Source: Bryobacteraceae bacterium
Lineage (GTDB): Bacteria > Acidobacteriota > Terriglobia > Bryobacterales > Bryobacteraceae
DNA: 46,267 bases
Direction: 5' to 3'
NCBI GenBank assembly: GCA_025924475.1
Contig: JAICIH010000006.1
Span: forward strand, 1 to 46,267
Positions 33,535-41,949 of the stretch are shown here, piece by piece. The notes below the pieces were generated by a model that was not told where the DNA came from, made no database searches, and saw nothing but the letters and a program-made list of their open reading frames with translations. Made by a program: the position numbers and the translations under genes. The first letter of the stretch is position 1. Every line of letters begins with the position of its first letter.

Positions 33535-35364
33535 CTACTGTGCCGCGCCGGCAAACTTCCAATTGCTCTTGTAGTCGCGCGTGAGTGGAAGATTCATCAG
33601 GTCGGCGCGCATCATCTCGACCGGGATGTAATTTTCCTTGAGAATCGCATCGTGGAACTGCCGGTTTGTCATCTTACCCGAATCAACCAATTCCTTATGC
33701 AGAGCGTAGAATTGCCGCCCGCCCAACAGATATGCAGCCTGATATAGCGGGCCGTAGTTTGTGGCGAAGGATCGGCGCACCTCGCCAATGGCGTTTTCGC
33801 GCTCAAATCCCACCCGGTCCACCAGGAATTGTATGCACTCGTCCGGCGTCATCTTGTTTAGGTGAAAACTCAACGAGAAAATGATACGCGCGCAGCGATG
33901 CATGTGCCAGAACAATGCACCTACCCGTTCTTCCGGCGTTTTCTGAAATTTCATATCCCATAAAAGCAGCTCCCAGTACAGTGACCAGCCCTCGGTCACG
34001 AAAGCGCTCCTGCCGAATGCCGCCCCCCGATAAGGACGGAAGCGCTGGGACATGTAGCCCTGCAATTCATGACCTGGAATCAGCTCGTGAAATACGGTAG
34101 CTTTCGAAAATGGCCGGTTGTTTCCGCGCATGCTCATCAGCTTGTTCTCGTAACTCATGCTGTCGGTCGGATAGGACACCGAGATCGTCTCGCCTCCGGT
34201 GAAAAATGGATTTACTAACTGCCGCTCGGGAGACATCATCTGCATCCGCCACGTTTCCCGCGCCACCGGCGGAATGGTCACCAGGTCGTGATCATCCGTG
34301 AACTGAATCGCCTCGAGAGCCAGCTCGCGAATGAGTTGCGGCTGCTTCCCCGGCTCTACATACATGTTCTTTACTTTCTCGAGCGCTTTCTTCCAGTCGT
34401 CGCCGTAGCCCATCTCACGCGACGCGCGCTTCATCTCGTTCTCGCACCACGCGAATTCCTTGTTAGCAATGGCGATCAGCTCCTCGGGCGTGTAAGGAAT
34501 CATCTCGTATGCCAACTCGCTCAGCAGCGCGGCTCGCCCGATTGGACTGCCGATAATGTCTTTCGTATCTCCTGCGCGTGCAGCCGTGCTTGCCGTTCCG
34601 CTCGAACCGCCTCGGCCGGCTCCGCGAGTTTGTTCATTTGGGGGCGCCGCCGGAGCGGCTGGACGTAAACCTAATACGCGCTCATTCAGAAACGCAGTGT
34701 AAGCCTCGAGCGCGTGATCGGCGTTCTTGTAATCTGCAGCCGCCCACCAGGTGAACTGCGGATCGTAGCCGTCGTAGAAAGTGAACCAGCCGCGCAGGAT
34801 CGTGCGTAAGCCGCTAGCAATCGCCACAGCGCGGGCAGCATGTATCTTTCGCAAGCGCGCGGCTTCCGGGCTAATAGATGATTTCAGCTCCGCCTCTAGC
34901 GACTTCCGCGTGTCTTCGATACTCCGAGCCAACTTCGATAATGTTTCTGCCGCTAAGCGCGGATCCAGAGGCTGCATCTGCTGGCGGCTTACTTCCAGGT
35001 GCATGATTACGGATGCAAATGGAATGAGCGGCCCGGCATCGGCATCCTCTTTTGCGCGAATCTTTATAGCTTGTATATCGTGCTCTAGCGCATGGCGAAA
35101 AACGATGTAATCGATTTTGTCATCCTGCTTCATCGCATCGAAATCCAGTTGCGGCAAGCGGCCCAGCCAGTCCCTGTAAAACCTCTCTAGCCGCTCTCTC
35201 CGCGCAGCCGACTGTTCGATGTTGTAGAAGCGTTGCAGATCCCGGCGGTCCGCCGCAAAGCTTTCGAGCAGAGGCTGCATCACCCCTGGACTCTTTTCCG
35301 CTGCCCGAGTCATCCCCGAAGCTGCGAGCAAAATCACAATGGCAACACGTTCTAGATACGCCAT
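33535..35364 (-). CDS. DUF885 family protein, probable secreted peptidase
   Basis: 609 residues from the ATG at 35364, with a Sec signal (YLERVAIVILLAASGMTRAAE). The DUF885 hallmark HELIPGHELQGY lies near residue 423 and looks like a gluzincin-type metal-binding motif (HExxxGH). A flexible Ala/Gly/Thr-rich insert sits around residues 240-270. The fold is largely helical. The function of the family is not established, but peptidase activity is widely presumed. The gene ends 1 bp from the gntR-like gene (convergent). A perfect TTGTATACAA operator begins 8 bp before its start, which places it in the same predicted regulon as the S9 peptidase and the TonB receptor. Confidence 0.85.
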   Translation of the reverse strand: MAYLERVAIVILLAASGMTRAAEKSPGVMQPLLESFAADRRDLQRFYNIEQSAARRERLERFYRDWLGRLPQLDFDAMKQDDKIDYIVFRHALEHDIQAIKIRAKEDADAGPLIPFASVIMHLEVSRQQMQPLDPRLAAETLSKLARSIEDTRKSLEAELKSSISPEAARLRKIHAARAVAIASGLRTILRGWFTFYDGYDPQFTWWAAADYKNADHALEAYTAFLNERVLGLRPAAPAAPPNEQTRGAGRGGSSGTASTAARAGDTKDIIGSPIGRAALLSELAYEMIPYTPEELIAIANKEFAWCENEMKRASREMGYGDDWKKALEKVKNMYVEPGKQPQLIRELALEAIQFTDDHDLVTIPPVARETWRMQMMSPERQLVNPFFTGGETISVSYPTDSMSYENKLMSMRGNNRPFSKATVFHELIPGHELQGYMSQRFRPYRGAAFGRSAFVTEGWSLYWELLLWDMKFQKTPEERVGALFWHMHRCARIIFSLSFHLNKMTPDECIQFLVDRVGFERENAIGEVRRSFATNYGPLYQAAYLLGGRQFYALHKELVDSGKMTNRQFHDAILKENYIPVEMMRADLMNLPLTRDYKSNWKFAGAAQ

Positions 35365-35371
35365 CGCCACA

Positions 35372-35393
35372 TTGTATACAACACCGTATACAT
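35372..35393. promoter_or_regulatory. Tandem TTGTATACAA operators, 12-bp period (DUF885 gene)
   Basis: TTGTATACAA (35372-35381, perfect) and CCGTATACAT (35384-35393, core GTATACA) start 12 bp apart, immediately upstream of the DUF885 start at 35364 and after the end of the TPR gene at 35419. The site would overlap the expected ribosome-binding region. Confidence 0.72.
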
Positions 35394-35418
35394 TACTCTT
35401 GCTCGCCGGACTCGAATA

Positions 35419-37017
35419 TCATTGCGTCTGCGAGTCCGCTCGGACGATTTGCTGAAGACGGCGGCTAGCAAAATTCTCGCGCTCTTCAGTCTTCATTTTG
35501 CTCACTTTACTGAAAAGCTCCTTGGCCCGCACCGCGTTTCCCCGCTTTTTGTATACCTGAGCAAGCTGGTAGATCGCCGCCTCGTTTTCGGGCTCCAGCC
35601 GGATGGCAAGCTCCAGCTCGCTTGCGGCCTCATCCAGACGGTCCTCCCGATAAAGCAATTTACCCAAAAGCTCGTGAGACTGCGATATATCAGGGTTAAG
35701 CTGAACAGAACGCTGCAGCGCCGCGACCGCCTCCTTCTGCTCGGGCGACCCAGGTGTTGTACCGTTGCGATTCAACGCCTCTCCTAAGTACCAAAGCGCT
35801 AAGTAGTCGTCAGGTGACTGATGCACTCGCTCGCGCAGCTTTTGAACCGCGTCGCCGGCCCGATTCATCTGCATCAGCACTAATGCCAGCGCAACATACG
35901 GAAGGCTCCGGCCGGGAGCTAACTTTTCGGCAATTTCAAATTCCTTCTGCGCCTTTTCAAACTGCTCTTTCATGGCGAACACCACGCCTAGCTGGACATG
36001 AATTCTTCCGGACGACGGCAACCGGGTGAGGCCGACGGCGCCGATTTCCGATGCCAGATCATAGTTCTTATGGTCGATGCAGAGGCTGATGAGGTCGATA
36101 TAGTTGGCTTCCGCGGAAGGCTCTAGTTTTGTGGCCAAACGCAGTGAATCATAGGCTCGTTTTGTATCTCCTGCCTTCTCGTAGGCTTCCGCCAACAGGT
36201 TGTATAGTTCCGCTTTTTGATGGCCTGCCGCGAGCAGCCTTTCACCCTCGGCTACAGCGCTTCGATACTCTTGCGACTTGACTCGAGCAAGAATCAGATT
36301 GAACCCCGCCACATACTGATCTGGATACCCTGGAAGAGCCAACTCGAACTGGTGGGCGGCCGGCCTATAGCTTTTCAACGAAGCTAGCAGGACGCCAGCC
36401 TCAAAGTGCGCCTGCGTATCGGCATTGTCTGGCATGCCGCCCAGCAGGGCCGCGGCTTTGTCCGGCTGCTTTAATGCAATGCGGGCTCTTGCGTAATCGA
36501 GCAGCACGCGACCGTCTTCACGAAGCAACGGGCCAGCTTGCTCGAAGTGCCGGATGGCGCCGGCAAAATCTTCATGCGCGAAGGCGATTTCCCCGAGTCC
36601 GGCGTGTGCCACCGGGTCGCCCGGGGACGCTGCCAGCAACTTTTCGAAATGAGCCTGCGCCGCATCGTACTGCTTGAGCGCCATTTCGTTCATCGCCAAT
36701 CCTTTGAGCGCAGGCGGATAAACGGGCCGGATGCCAAGCGCTCGTTCGAAGTATGAATTTGCGTCCGCAAATTTCCCAGATGCCGAGATCCCCATGCCCA
36801 TTAACGTGAGAGCCCTCAAATCATCGGGATGTAATTTTATCCATGGTTCGAGCCGCGTGATAGCGGCTTCCGGATGACCTGCCTGAATGCTAGCGGCAAC
36901 TTGCTCGTAAATAGTCTTACTGTCATCTGCGGCAAACAACGCTCCTGTCGTCCAAAAGCAGAAGAGGAGGTAAATAATGCCGGCTTTAGTGACTCGTGGC
37001 AGAAACTCCGTTGTCAT
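35419..37017 (-). CDS. Secreted tetratricopeptide-repeat protein
   Basis: 532 residues from the ATG at 37017, which puts a Sec signal (TKAGIIYLLFCFWTTGALFA) at the N-terminus; a longer frame from 37116 was rejected. The body is a run of more than ten TPR helices (for example NSYFERALGIRPVYPPALKGLAMNEMALKQYDAAQAHFEKLL, LDEAASELELAIRLEPENEAAIYQLAQVYKKRGN). TPR scaffolds bind partner proteins; here it lies between a peptidase-like gene and a second TonB receptor. Three 12-bp-spaced operator repeats (37066-37099) lie 49 bp upstream. I cannot assign a specific partner. It ends KTEERENFASRRLQQIVRAD, a charged tail. Confidence 0.87.
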   Translation of the reverse strand: MTTEFLPRVTKAGIIYLLFCFWTTGALFAADDSKTIYEQVAASIQAGHPEAAITRLEPWIKLHPDDLRALTLMGMGISASGKFADANSYFERALGIRPVYPPALKGLAMNEMALKQYDAAQAHFEKLLAASPGDPVAHAGLGEIAFAHEDFAGAIRHFEQAGPLLREDGRVLLDYARARIALKQPDKAAALLGGMPDNADTQAHFEAGVLLASLKSYRPAAHQFELALPGYPDQYVAGFNLILARVKSQEYRSAVAEGERLLAAGHQKAELYNLLAEAYEKAGDTKRAYDSLRLATKLEPSAEANYIDLISLCIDHKNYDLASEIGAVGLTRLPSSGRIHVQLGVVFAMKEQFEKAQKEFEIAEKLAPGRSLPYVALALVLMQMNRAGDAVQKLRERVHQSPDDYLALWYLGEALNRNGTTPGSPEQKEAVAALQRSVQLNPDISQSHELLGKLLYREDRLDEAASELELAIRLEPENEAAIYQLAQVYKKRGNAVRAKELFSKVSKMKTEERENFASRRLQQIVRADSQTQ

Positions 37018-37065
37018 GGCTAAAAAACACCGCCTTCGTGCTCGCGGTTCGGCCCTACTGCTTCC

Positions 37066-37099
37066 GAGTACACAAGAAAGTATACAAAGAAGCATACAA
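37066..37099. promoter_or_regulatory. Three 12-bp-spaced degenerate TTGTATACAA-like sites between TPR gene and TonB receptor
   Basis: GAGTACACAA (37066-37075), AAGTATACAA (37078-37087) and AAGCATACAA (37090-37099) repeat at exactly 12 bp, matching 7, 8 and 7 of 10 positions. Reading on the minus strand each begins TTGT. The array ends 6 bp before the -35 box of the downstream receptor, a position suited to activation or repression of either gene. Confidence 0.65.
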
Positions 37100-37104
37100 A
37101 GGGC

Positions 37105-37133
37105 TTGACCGAACACCAGAATTGATGTTAACT
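37105..37133 (+). promoter_or_regulatory. Promoter of second TonB receptor
   Basis: TTGACC (37105-37110) and TTAACT (37128-37133) are 17 bp apart and 40 bp upstream of the receptor ATG. The operator repeats lie directly upstream of the -35. Confidence 0.6.
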
Positions 37134-37173
37134 CTTTTGTAAGCCCTTACATAGAGGGGTTTGGAGGTGGCTC

Positions 37174-40100
37174 ATGCGGCCGCGTTTGCTATTTTTGGGG
37201 GCGACTGCTCTACTCGCATTCGCGCCGGCGCTACTTCAAGGCCAGTTCACTTCGGCGATTGAGGGCCGGGTCTCCGATCCTTCCGACGCCGCGGTGCCGA
37301 AGGCCATGGTCACGGTGGAAAACCCGGCTACCGGTTTAAAGCGGACGGTTGCAACGTCCGAGGACGGTTACTATCGCGTCGCCTCCCTTCCACCTGGCAC
37401 CTTCACTGTTCGCGTAGCGGCGCCCGGATTCGAAACCGGCGTGTTTGAGAACATACTGCTCGAGAACGATCAGACAAAAACGTTCAACCTCACAGTCAAA
37501 CTCGGCACAGCGGCCACCCAGGTTACCGTCACCAGCGAGTTGCCTCTTGTTGAGACCGGTGAGGCAAAAGTCTCTGGTCACATAGACGAAAAACAAGTGG
37601 CGGACCTGCCACTGGTCGGCAGGAATTTCATGACTCTCGTGGTTTTGACTCCCGGTGTCACCGGACTGCCAAGCGGCGGCGGCCAGTCCTACGCCCAGGC
37701 GACGGGAGACATCTTCTCGGCAGAGTACGGAGTGAACCTGAACGCTAACGGCCAGCGCGCCGAATCGAATAATTTCTTGGTGGACAACGCTTCGGTAAAC
37801 GGCAGCCCGCGCGGCGGCGTGAGCAATTTTAGTCCGAGCGCGGACGCCGTGCAGGAGTTGCGCGTTTCGGTAAACAACTTTTCGGCGGAGTATGGGCGCA
37901 ATTCCTCGGCCGTGGTTAATGCGATTACAAAATCCGGGTCGAATGCTTTTCATGGGACCGCGGGGTGGTACCACACGAATGATCATCTGACCGCGCGTAA
38001 TTCCGTTTTTCAGCCGAAAGTCCCCACATTCCGCCGCAACGAAGCGAACGGTACGATTGGCGGGCCTGTGATCCGCAACAAATTGTTCTTTTTTGGATCG
38101 GTCGATGTGCTGCGCTCGGGAGTCGGCAGCGGTTTTTCAAACACAGCAATTACGCCGGAGTTTGCCAGCATCATTCAACAGCGTTTTCCCAATAACGTAT
38201 CGGCCAAACTGGTAAGCAGCTTTCCCAGCCAGTTAAGCAAACTCAGCGATGGTGCATTTGCCGGACCGCAAGCTGGCGTTGTCCCGAATGTCGGAGCCTG
38301 CTCCAGCTTGCCTGGCGGGGCGGGCAGCAACGTCCAGACGCCAGTTGGCCTGTTGCCTTGCAACCTGCCGCTAACCTTCAATGGCGCGTTCTCCGCTACT
38401 TTGCCGCGCAATGGTCTGCAGTGGTTTGGCCGCATGGATTACACCTTCAATGAAGGACGGGATCGGATCTACGGCAGCTCGGGGAGAACCACGTTGGAGC
38501 AAGTCGCGTTCGGCGCGCCCAACGTATATCCGGCGTTCACAGCGCCTTCCAACGAATACACAGCGTATTGGAATGGTAACTACACGCACATTTTCTCGCC
38601 GACAGTTCTAAACGAGGCTTCGTGGTCCGGCACCCGCGCCTGGGGTACCGATCCTGTCAGCCATGGAGAGGTGCCGCTGATCAACGTTCCAGGAATCGCG
38701 CCATACGGTACTGGTTTTTCAGATGCTACCTTCATTCAGAACAATCAAAACTGGCAGGACGTACTGAGTATCAACCACGGTAGCCACGCCTTCAAAGTCG
38801 GCGGCATTGTACAGTGCGGCAGTGGTTGTCCTGGGGCCGGCGCTCTATTCCACAACACTTACACGCGCGTAGTCTACAACTTCAACGACGTTTTCGATTT
38901 CGTTAGAGACGATCCGTTTACAGAGAGCAATATCGGCTTTGACCCGAAAACAGGTAAACAGACGGGACCGGACTACCGTCCGGTCTTCCTGAATTTCGGA
39001 CTCTTTTTCCAGGACGATTGGAAAATAAAAAAGAATCTCACCCTGAGCATTGGCCTTCGCTGGGAAGTTTATCTCAATCCATGGGACAAGGACAACATCA
39101 CCGTCAGCGCCACCTTCCCGACTGGCACTAACTACTGGGATCAGATTGCCAATCTGACTCCTCAGATCAAGCAGTTTCACGATGGCAACGACCTGAACAA
39201 TTTCGCTCCTCGTTTCGGTTTTGCTTGGGATCCTAAAAGCGATGGCAAAACGTCAATCCGCGGGGGCGTCGGTGTGTTCACTGACCGTCCCGGCGGCCAA
39301 TTTTATGCCGACGCGGGAACGTCATTGCCAGTCATCGGTACCGCGGTTGCTAACAAACAGAGCGGCATCCAACCCGTATACGGCCTGAGCACCAGCACAG
39401 AATCACCCTGGATCTTTCCGGCGCCGCAGATCAACGTCGGTTTAGATTCGCGCAACGGTCTCATCGGCATCCCGTCCTCACTGAGCGTCTGGGACCCATA
39501 CATGAGATCGATGTACACACTTAATTACTTCTTCGGCATTCAGCGTAGCCTCTTTGGCAGTTGGGCGGTGGAAGCGAACTACGTTGGGTCTAAGGCAACA
39601 AAGACTTACATGGCCTACGATGTGAACCGTTATGCGGGAGATCTTCTGGATGGTAAGTTGGATCGCATCAATCCCAGCTTTGCCGGCATTCAATACGGCC
39701 AGGCACGCGGCGGCAGCGTTTACAACGGTGGAAACGCCAGTGTGCGCAAGCGCTACGGCAACGGATTGAGTCTTCAGGTCGGCTACACCTACGGAAGGGC
39801 GATTGACACTTCCAGCACCTTCGGGCGCGGTCTGAATGTGGTTGATGCCAATAATCTGAATATCGAGCGCGGGCTTGCGGCCTTCGACGTTCGTCACAAA
39901 CTTGCTATTAGTGTTCTCTATGAAACCCCCAGATGGCGCGGAAATGCGATCGCCTCATTTTTGAGTGCCTGGGAGCTGGGTGGGATAGCCATCATGCAGA
40001 GTGGTCTTCCCTTCAACGTCTTTTGTACGACGCCGTTCCGGCCAATAACGGACTCGGCGGGCGCAATCGTTGGGAATAGCGGATGCGACTACAATGCGGA

Positions 40101-40476
40101 CGGCTTCAACTGGGATCGCCCGAACGCCCCTAGCTTCGGAGGATATCTCAGTGGTTTCACCAGAGATCAATATTTGAATGGAATTTTTCAAGCAAGCGAT
40201 TTCTCGAAGCCGGCGCCGGGACAGAACGGCACCCTCGGCAGAGATATGTACTTCGGGCCCGGATACGCCAATGTGAATTTCAACGTAGTGAAGCATTTTC
40301 CATTGCGCTTCTTGGGAGAGCAGGGTAAGTTGGATTTCCGCGCTGAATTCTTCAATGTGTTCAACCGCGTGAACCTTAGCCAGATGTCGGGCGATCTTTC
40401 AAGCTCACAATTTGGCAGAGCGACAACCGCGCTCGGTGGACGAAATGTACAGTTCGGCCTAAGGCTTGGCTTCTGA
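37174..40476 (+). CDS. TonB-dependent receptor with carboxypeptidase-regulatory domain (Oar/SusC-like), second copy
   Basis: 1100 residues with a Sec signal (LLFLGATALLAFAPALLQGQ). A regulatory domain (~25-105, SAIEGRVSDPSDAAVPKAMVTVENPATG, YRVASLPPGTFTVRVAAPGF) precedes the plug (VSGHIDEKQVADLPLVGRNFMTLVVLTPGV, EYGRNSSAVVNAITKSGSN) and barrel; the end (RAEFFNVFNRVNLSQMSG to VQFGLRLGF) with terminal Phe is typical of outer-membrane barrels. GGAGG lies 8 nt before the ATG. The cargo is unknown; the surrounding TPR, CRTAC1 and GH31 genes suggest a glycan. It ends overlapping the convergent TPR gene by 18 bp. It differs in length and sequence from the receptor at 28812. Confidence 0.9.
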   Translation: MRPRLLFLGATALLAFAPALLQGQFTSAIEGRVSDPSDAAVPKAMVTVENPATGLKRTVATSEDGYYRVASLPPGTFTVRVAAPGFETGVFENILLENDQTKTFNLTVKLGTAATQVTVTSELPLVETGEAKVSGHIDEKQVADLPLVGRNFMTLVVLTPGVTGLPSGGGQSYAQATGDIFSAEYGVNLNANGQRAESNNFLVDNASVNGSPRGGVSNFSPSADAVQELRVSVNNFSAEYGRNSSAVVNAITKSGSNAFHGTAGWYHTNDHLTARNSVFQPKVPTFRRNEANGTIGGPVIRNKLFFFGSVDVLRSGVGSGFSNTAITPEFASIIQQRFPNNVSAKLVSSFPSQLSKLSDGAFAGPQAGVVPNVGACSSLPGGAGSNVQTPVGLLPCNLPLTFNGAFSATLPRNGLQWFGRMDYTFNEGRDRIYGSSGRTTLEQVAFGAPNVYPAFTAPSNEYTAYWNGNYTHIFSPTVLNEASWSGTRAWGTDPVSHGEVPLINVPGIAPYGTGFSDATFIQNNQNWQDVLSINHGSHAFKVGGIVQCGSGCPGAGALFHNTYTRVVYNFNDVFDFVRDDPFTESNIGFDPKTGKQTGPDYRPVFLNFGLFFQDDWKIKKNLTLSIGLRWEVYLNPWDKDNITVSATFPTGTNYWDQIANLTPQIKQFHDGNDLNNFAPRFGFAWDPKSDGKTSIRGGVGVFTDRPGGQFYADAGTSLPVIGTAVANKQSGIQPVYGLSTSTESPWIFPAPQINVGLDSRNGLIGIPSSLSVWDPYMRSMYTLNYFFGIQRSLFGSWAVEANYVGSKATKTYMAYDVNRYAGDLLDGKLDRINPSFAGIQYGQARGGSVYNGGNASVRKRYGNGLSLQVGYTYGRAIDTSSTFGRGLNVVDANNLNIERGLAAFDVRHKLAISVLYETPRWRGNAIASFLSAWELGGIAIMQSGLPFNVFCTTPFRPITDSAGAIVGNSGCDYNADGFNWDRPNAPSFGGYLSGFTRDQYLNGIFQASDFSKPAPGQNGTLGRDMYFGPGYANVNFNVVKHFPLRFLGEQGKLDFRAEFFNVFNRVNLSQMSGDLSSSQFGRATTALGGRNVQFGLRLGF

Positions 40477-41916
40477 GCTGACGGCCCTATCGAAACCGCT
40501 TTTTGCGTCGGCGTTCTTCGGTTGAAGCGCAAGAACGCCGCGAAACTGAGCGCGGGCCGTAGACCACTGCTTTGCCTCTAAAGCGGCTCGGCCCAGCGCT
40601 GCTTTGGCTTGAACGTGACACGGCGCCATCTCTACAGCAATCCGGTATTCCTCCAGCGCATCCGCTTTCCGCCCGTTTCGCTCCAGCGTGACGCCGATCT
40701 CGTAATGCGCATCCGCACGCTCAGGATCGAGACGCAGAACATGCCGGAATGAGGTGATAGCTTCCTCGGGATCTCTTCCCGAGTCGCGGATGAGTCGCCC
40801 GAGCTGGAAATGCGCGTCGGCAAAATTTGGACTCGCTTCAATCGCTTTATGCAGCGTTGCAATCGCCGCCGCGGTTTGGCCAGCGTTGGCTTGCTGTTTA
40901 GCCGATTCGACCAACACCATGGCCCGCCCACGGCTTCGCTGCTCTGCTGTCAATGCGGCCAGCCGCTCGCCTTCGCGCCTCGCATCTGCGCTTCGTCCGG
41001 CGCGTTGGTATGCCTGTGCAAGGCTCGCGTGTGCTTTGATGAGGTTCAGATTCAACTGAACGGCCCGTTCCAGCGTCTTGATGGCCGCCGGAACATCTTT
41101 CAGTCTGAGCTGCACGGCGCCCAGATTATTGGCCGCTTCCGCATCATTTGGCGCCACTTCGAGCGCACGCCGCAGCGCAGCCGCGGATTCTTCGAACTTA
41201 CCTTGATGCATGAGCGTCACTCCCAATGCGCGGAGCGCCGGCGCATGCCCCGGGTTCAGTTCCAAAGCGCGATGGAACTCTTGCACGGCGCCTGTCTCTT
41301 CTCCATCCGTAGCCAGCGCGAGTCCCAGATTGTAATGTCCATCTGCGCTGTTTCCGCCTCGTCTCAGCGCATCGCGCAGTACCGCAACCGCTTCTGTCTT
41401 ATCCACATCAGCCAGAGCGATACCCAGCGCAAGCAGATATTTCGGATTCCCGGGGCTCAGCTTTACAGCGGTCCGGAGTTCTTCTACCGCTTGTTGAACT
41501 TGCTCTCGATTCTTCAGCGCCAGCCCGTAGTTATAGTGCGCTTCGGCGAACTCCGGCGCCCTCTTCACTACATCGGCCAGTAAGCCGAGTTCCCCGGTGA
41601 AGTCGCCGCGCTTCCTGCAGCAATCCGCAAGCATATAGCGCGCTTCCAGGTAGTCGGGCCGCATCCGGAGCGCTTCTTCGAAAGCTGCCATGGCTTCGTC
41701 GGTGTTTCGCCCTTGATCGTAGGCCAGCCCCAAGTGGTACCACGAATCCACGTAATTCGGATCCAGATGCAAAGCCGCCCGAAACTGCTCAATGGCCGCC
41801 GGCAGCTCTCCGCTTTGCGCAAGTCGAACTCCATCCTGGTCGTGACGTCGTACTTCTACTTCCTGTGCGGTTGCGAAGATTGCGGCCGCAAGAAGTAAAA
41901 TTGCGATACGGAACAT
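40459..41916 (-). CDS. Secreted tetratricopeptide-repeat protein
   Basis: 485 residues with a Sec signal (FRIAILLLAAAIFATAQE). Roughly twelve TPR units fill the rest (AAIEQFRAALHLDPNYVDSWYHLGLAYDQGRNTDEAMAAFEEALRMRP and similar), so it is probably a periplasmic scaffold. It is divergent from the first CRTAC1 gene, 33 bp apart. In acidobacteria and planctomycetes, TPR proteins often neighbour CRTAC1 proteins. A LacI-type operator (41916-41929) begins at its own start codon, so repression there would be direct. The C-terminus overlaps the TonB receptor gene by 18 bp. Confidence 0.87.
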   Translation of the reverse strand: MFRIAILLLAAAIFATAQEVEVRRHDQDGVRLAQSGELPAAIEQFRAALHLDPNYVDSWYHLGLAYDQGRNTDEAMAAFEEALRMRPDYLEARYMLADCCRKRGDFTGELGLLADVVKRAPEFAEAHYNYGLALKNREQVQQAVEELRTAVKLSPGNPKYLLALGIALADVDKTEAVAVLRDALRRGGNSADGHYNLGLALATDGEETGAVQEFHRALELNPGHAPALRALGVTLMHQGKFEESAAALRRALEVAPNDAEAANNLGAVQLRLKDVPAAIKTLERAVQLNLNLIKAHASLAQAYQRAGRSADARREGERLAALTAEQRSRGRAMVLVESAKQQANAGQTAAAIATLHKAIEASPNFADAHFQLGRLIRDSGRDPEEAITSFRHVLRLDPERADAHYEIGVTLERNGRKADALEEYRIAVEMAPCHVQAKAALGRAALEAKQWSTARAQFRGVLALQPKNADAKSGFDRAVSSEAKP

Positions 41917-41929
41917 GCAAGCGCTTGCT
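41916..41929. promoter_or_regulatory. LacI-family-type operator between TPR and CRTAC1 genes
   Basis: TGCAAGCGCTTGCT contains the perfect 12-bp palindrome GCAAGCGCTTGC (41917-41928) and fits TGnAAnCGnTTnCA except for the last base. It sits in the 33-bp gap between two divergent start codons, so one bound dimer could shut both genes. Confidence 0.55.
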
Positions 41930-41949
41930 TTCTACTGTACATTGAATCG

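Noticed and set aside
35551..35560. TTGTATACCT, 8/10 match to the operator, inside the TPR gene
   Set aside because: It is within coding sequence, has no 12-bp-spaced partner, and is far from any start.
40810..41583. 257-residue antisense frame across the TPR gene
   Set aside because: Produced by repeat composition of the TPR gene; no domain.
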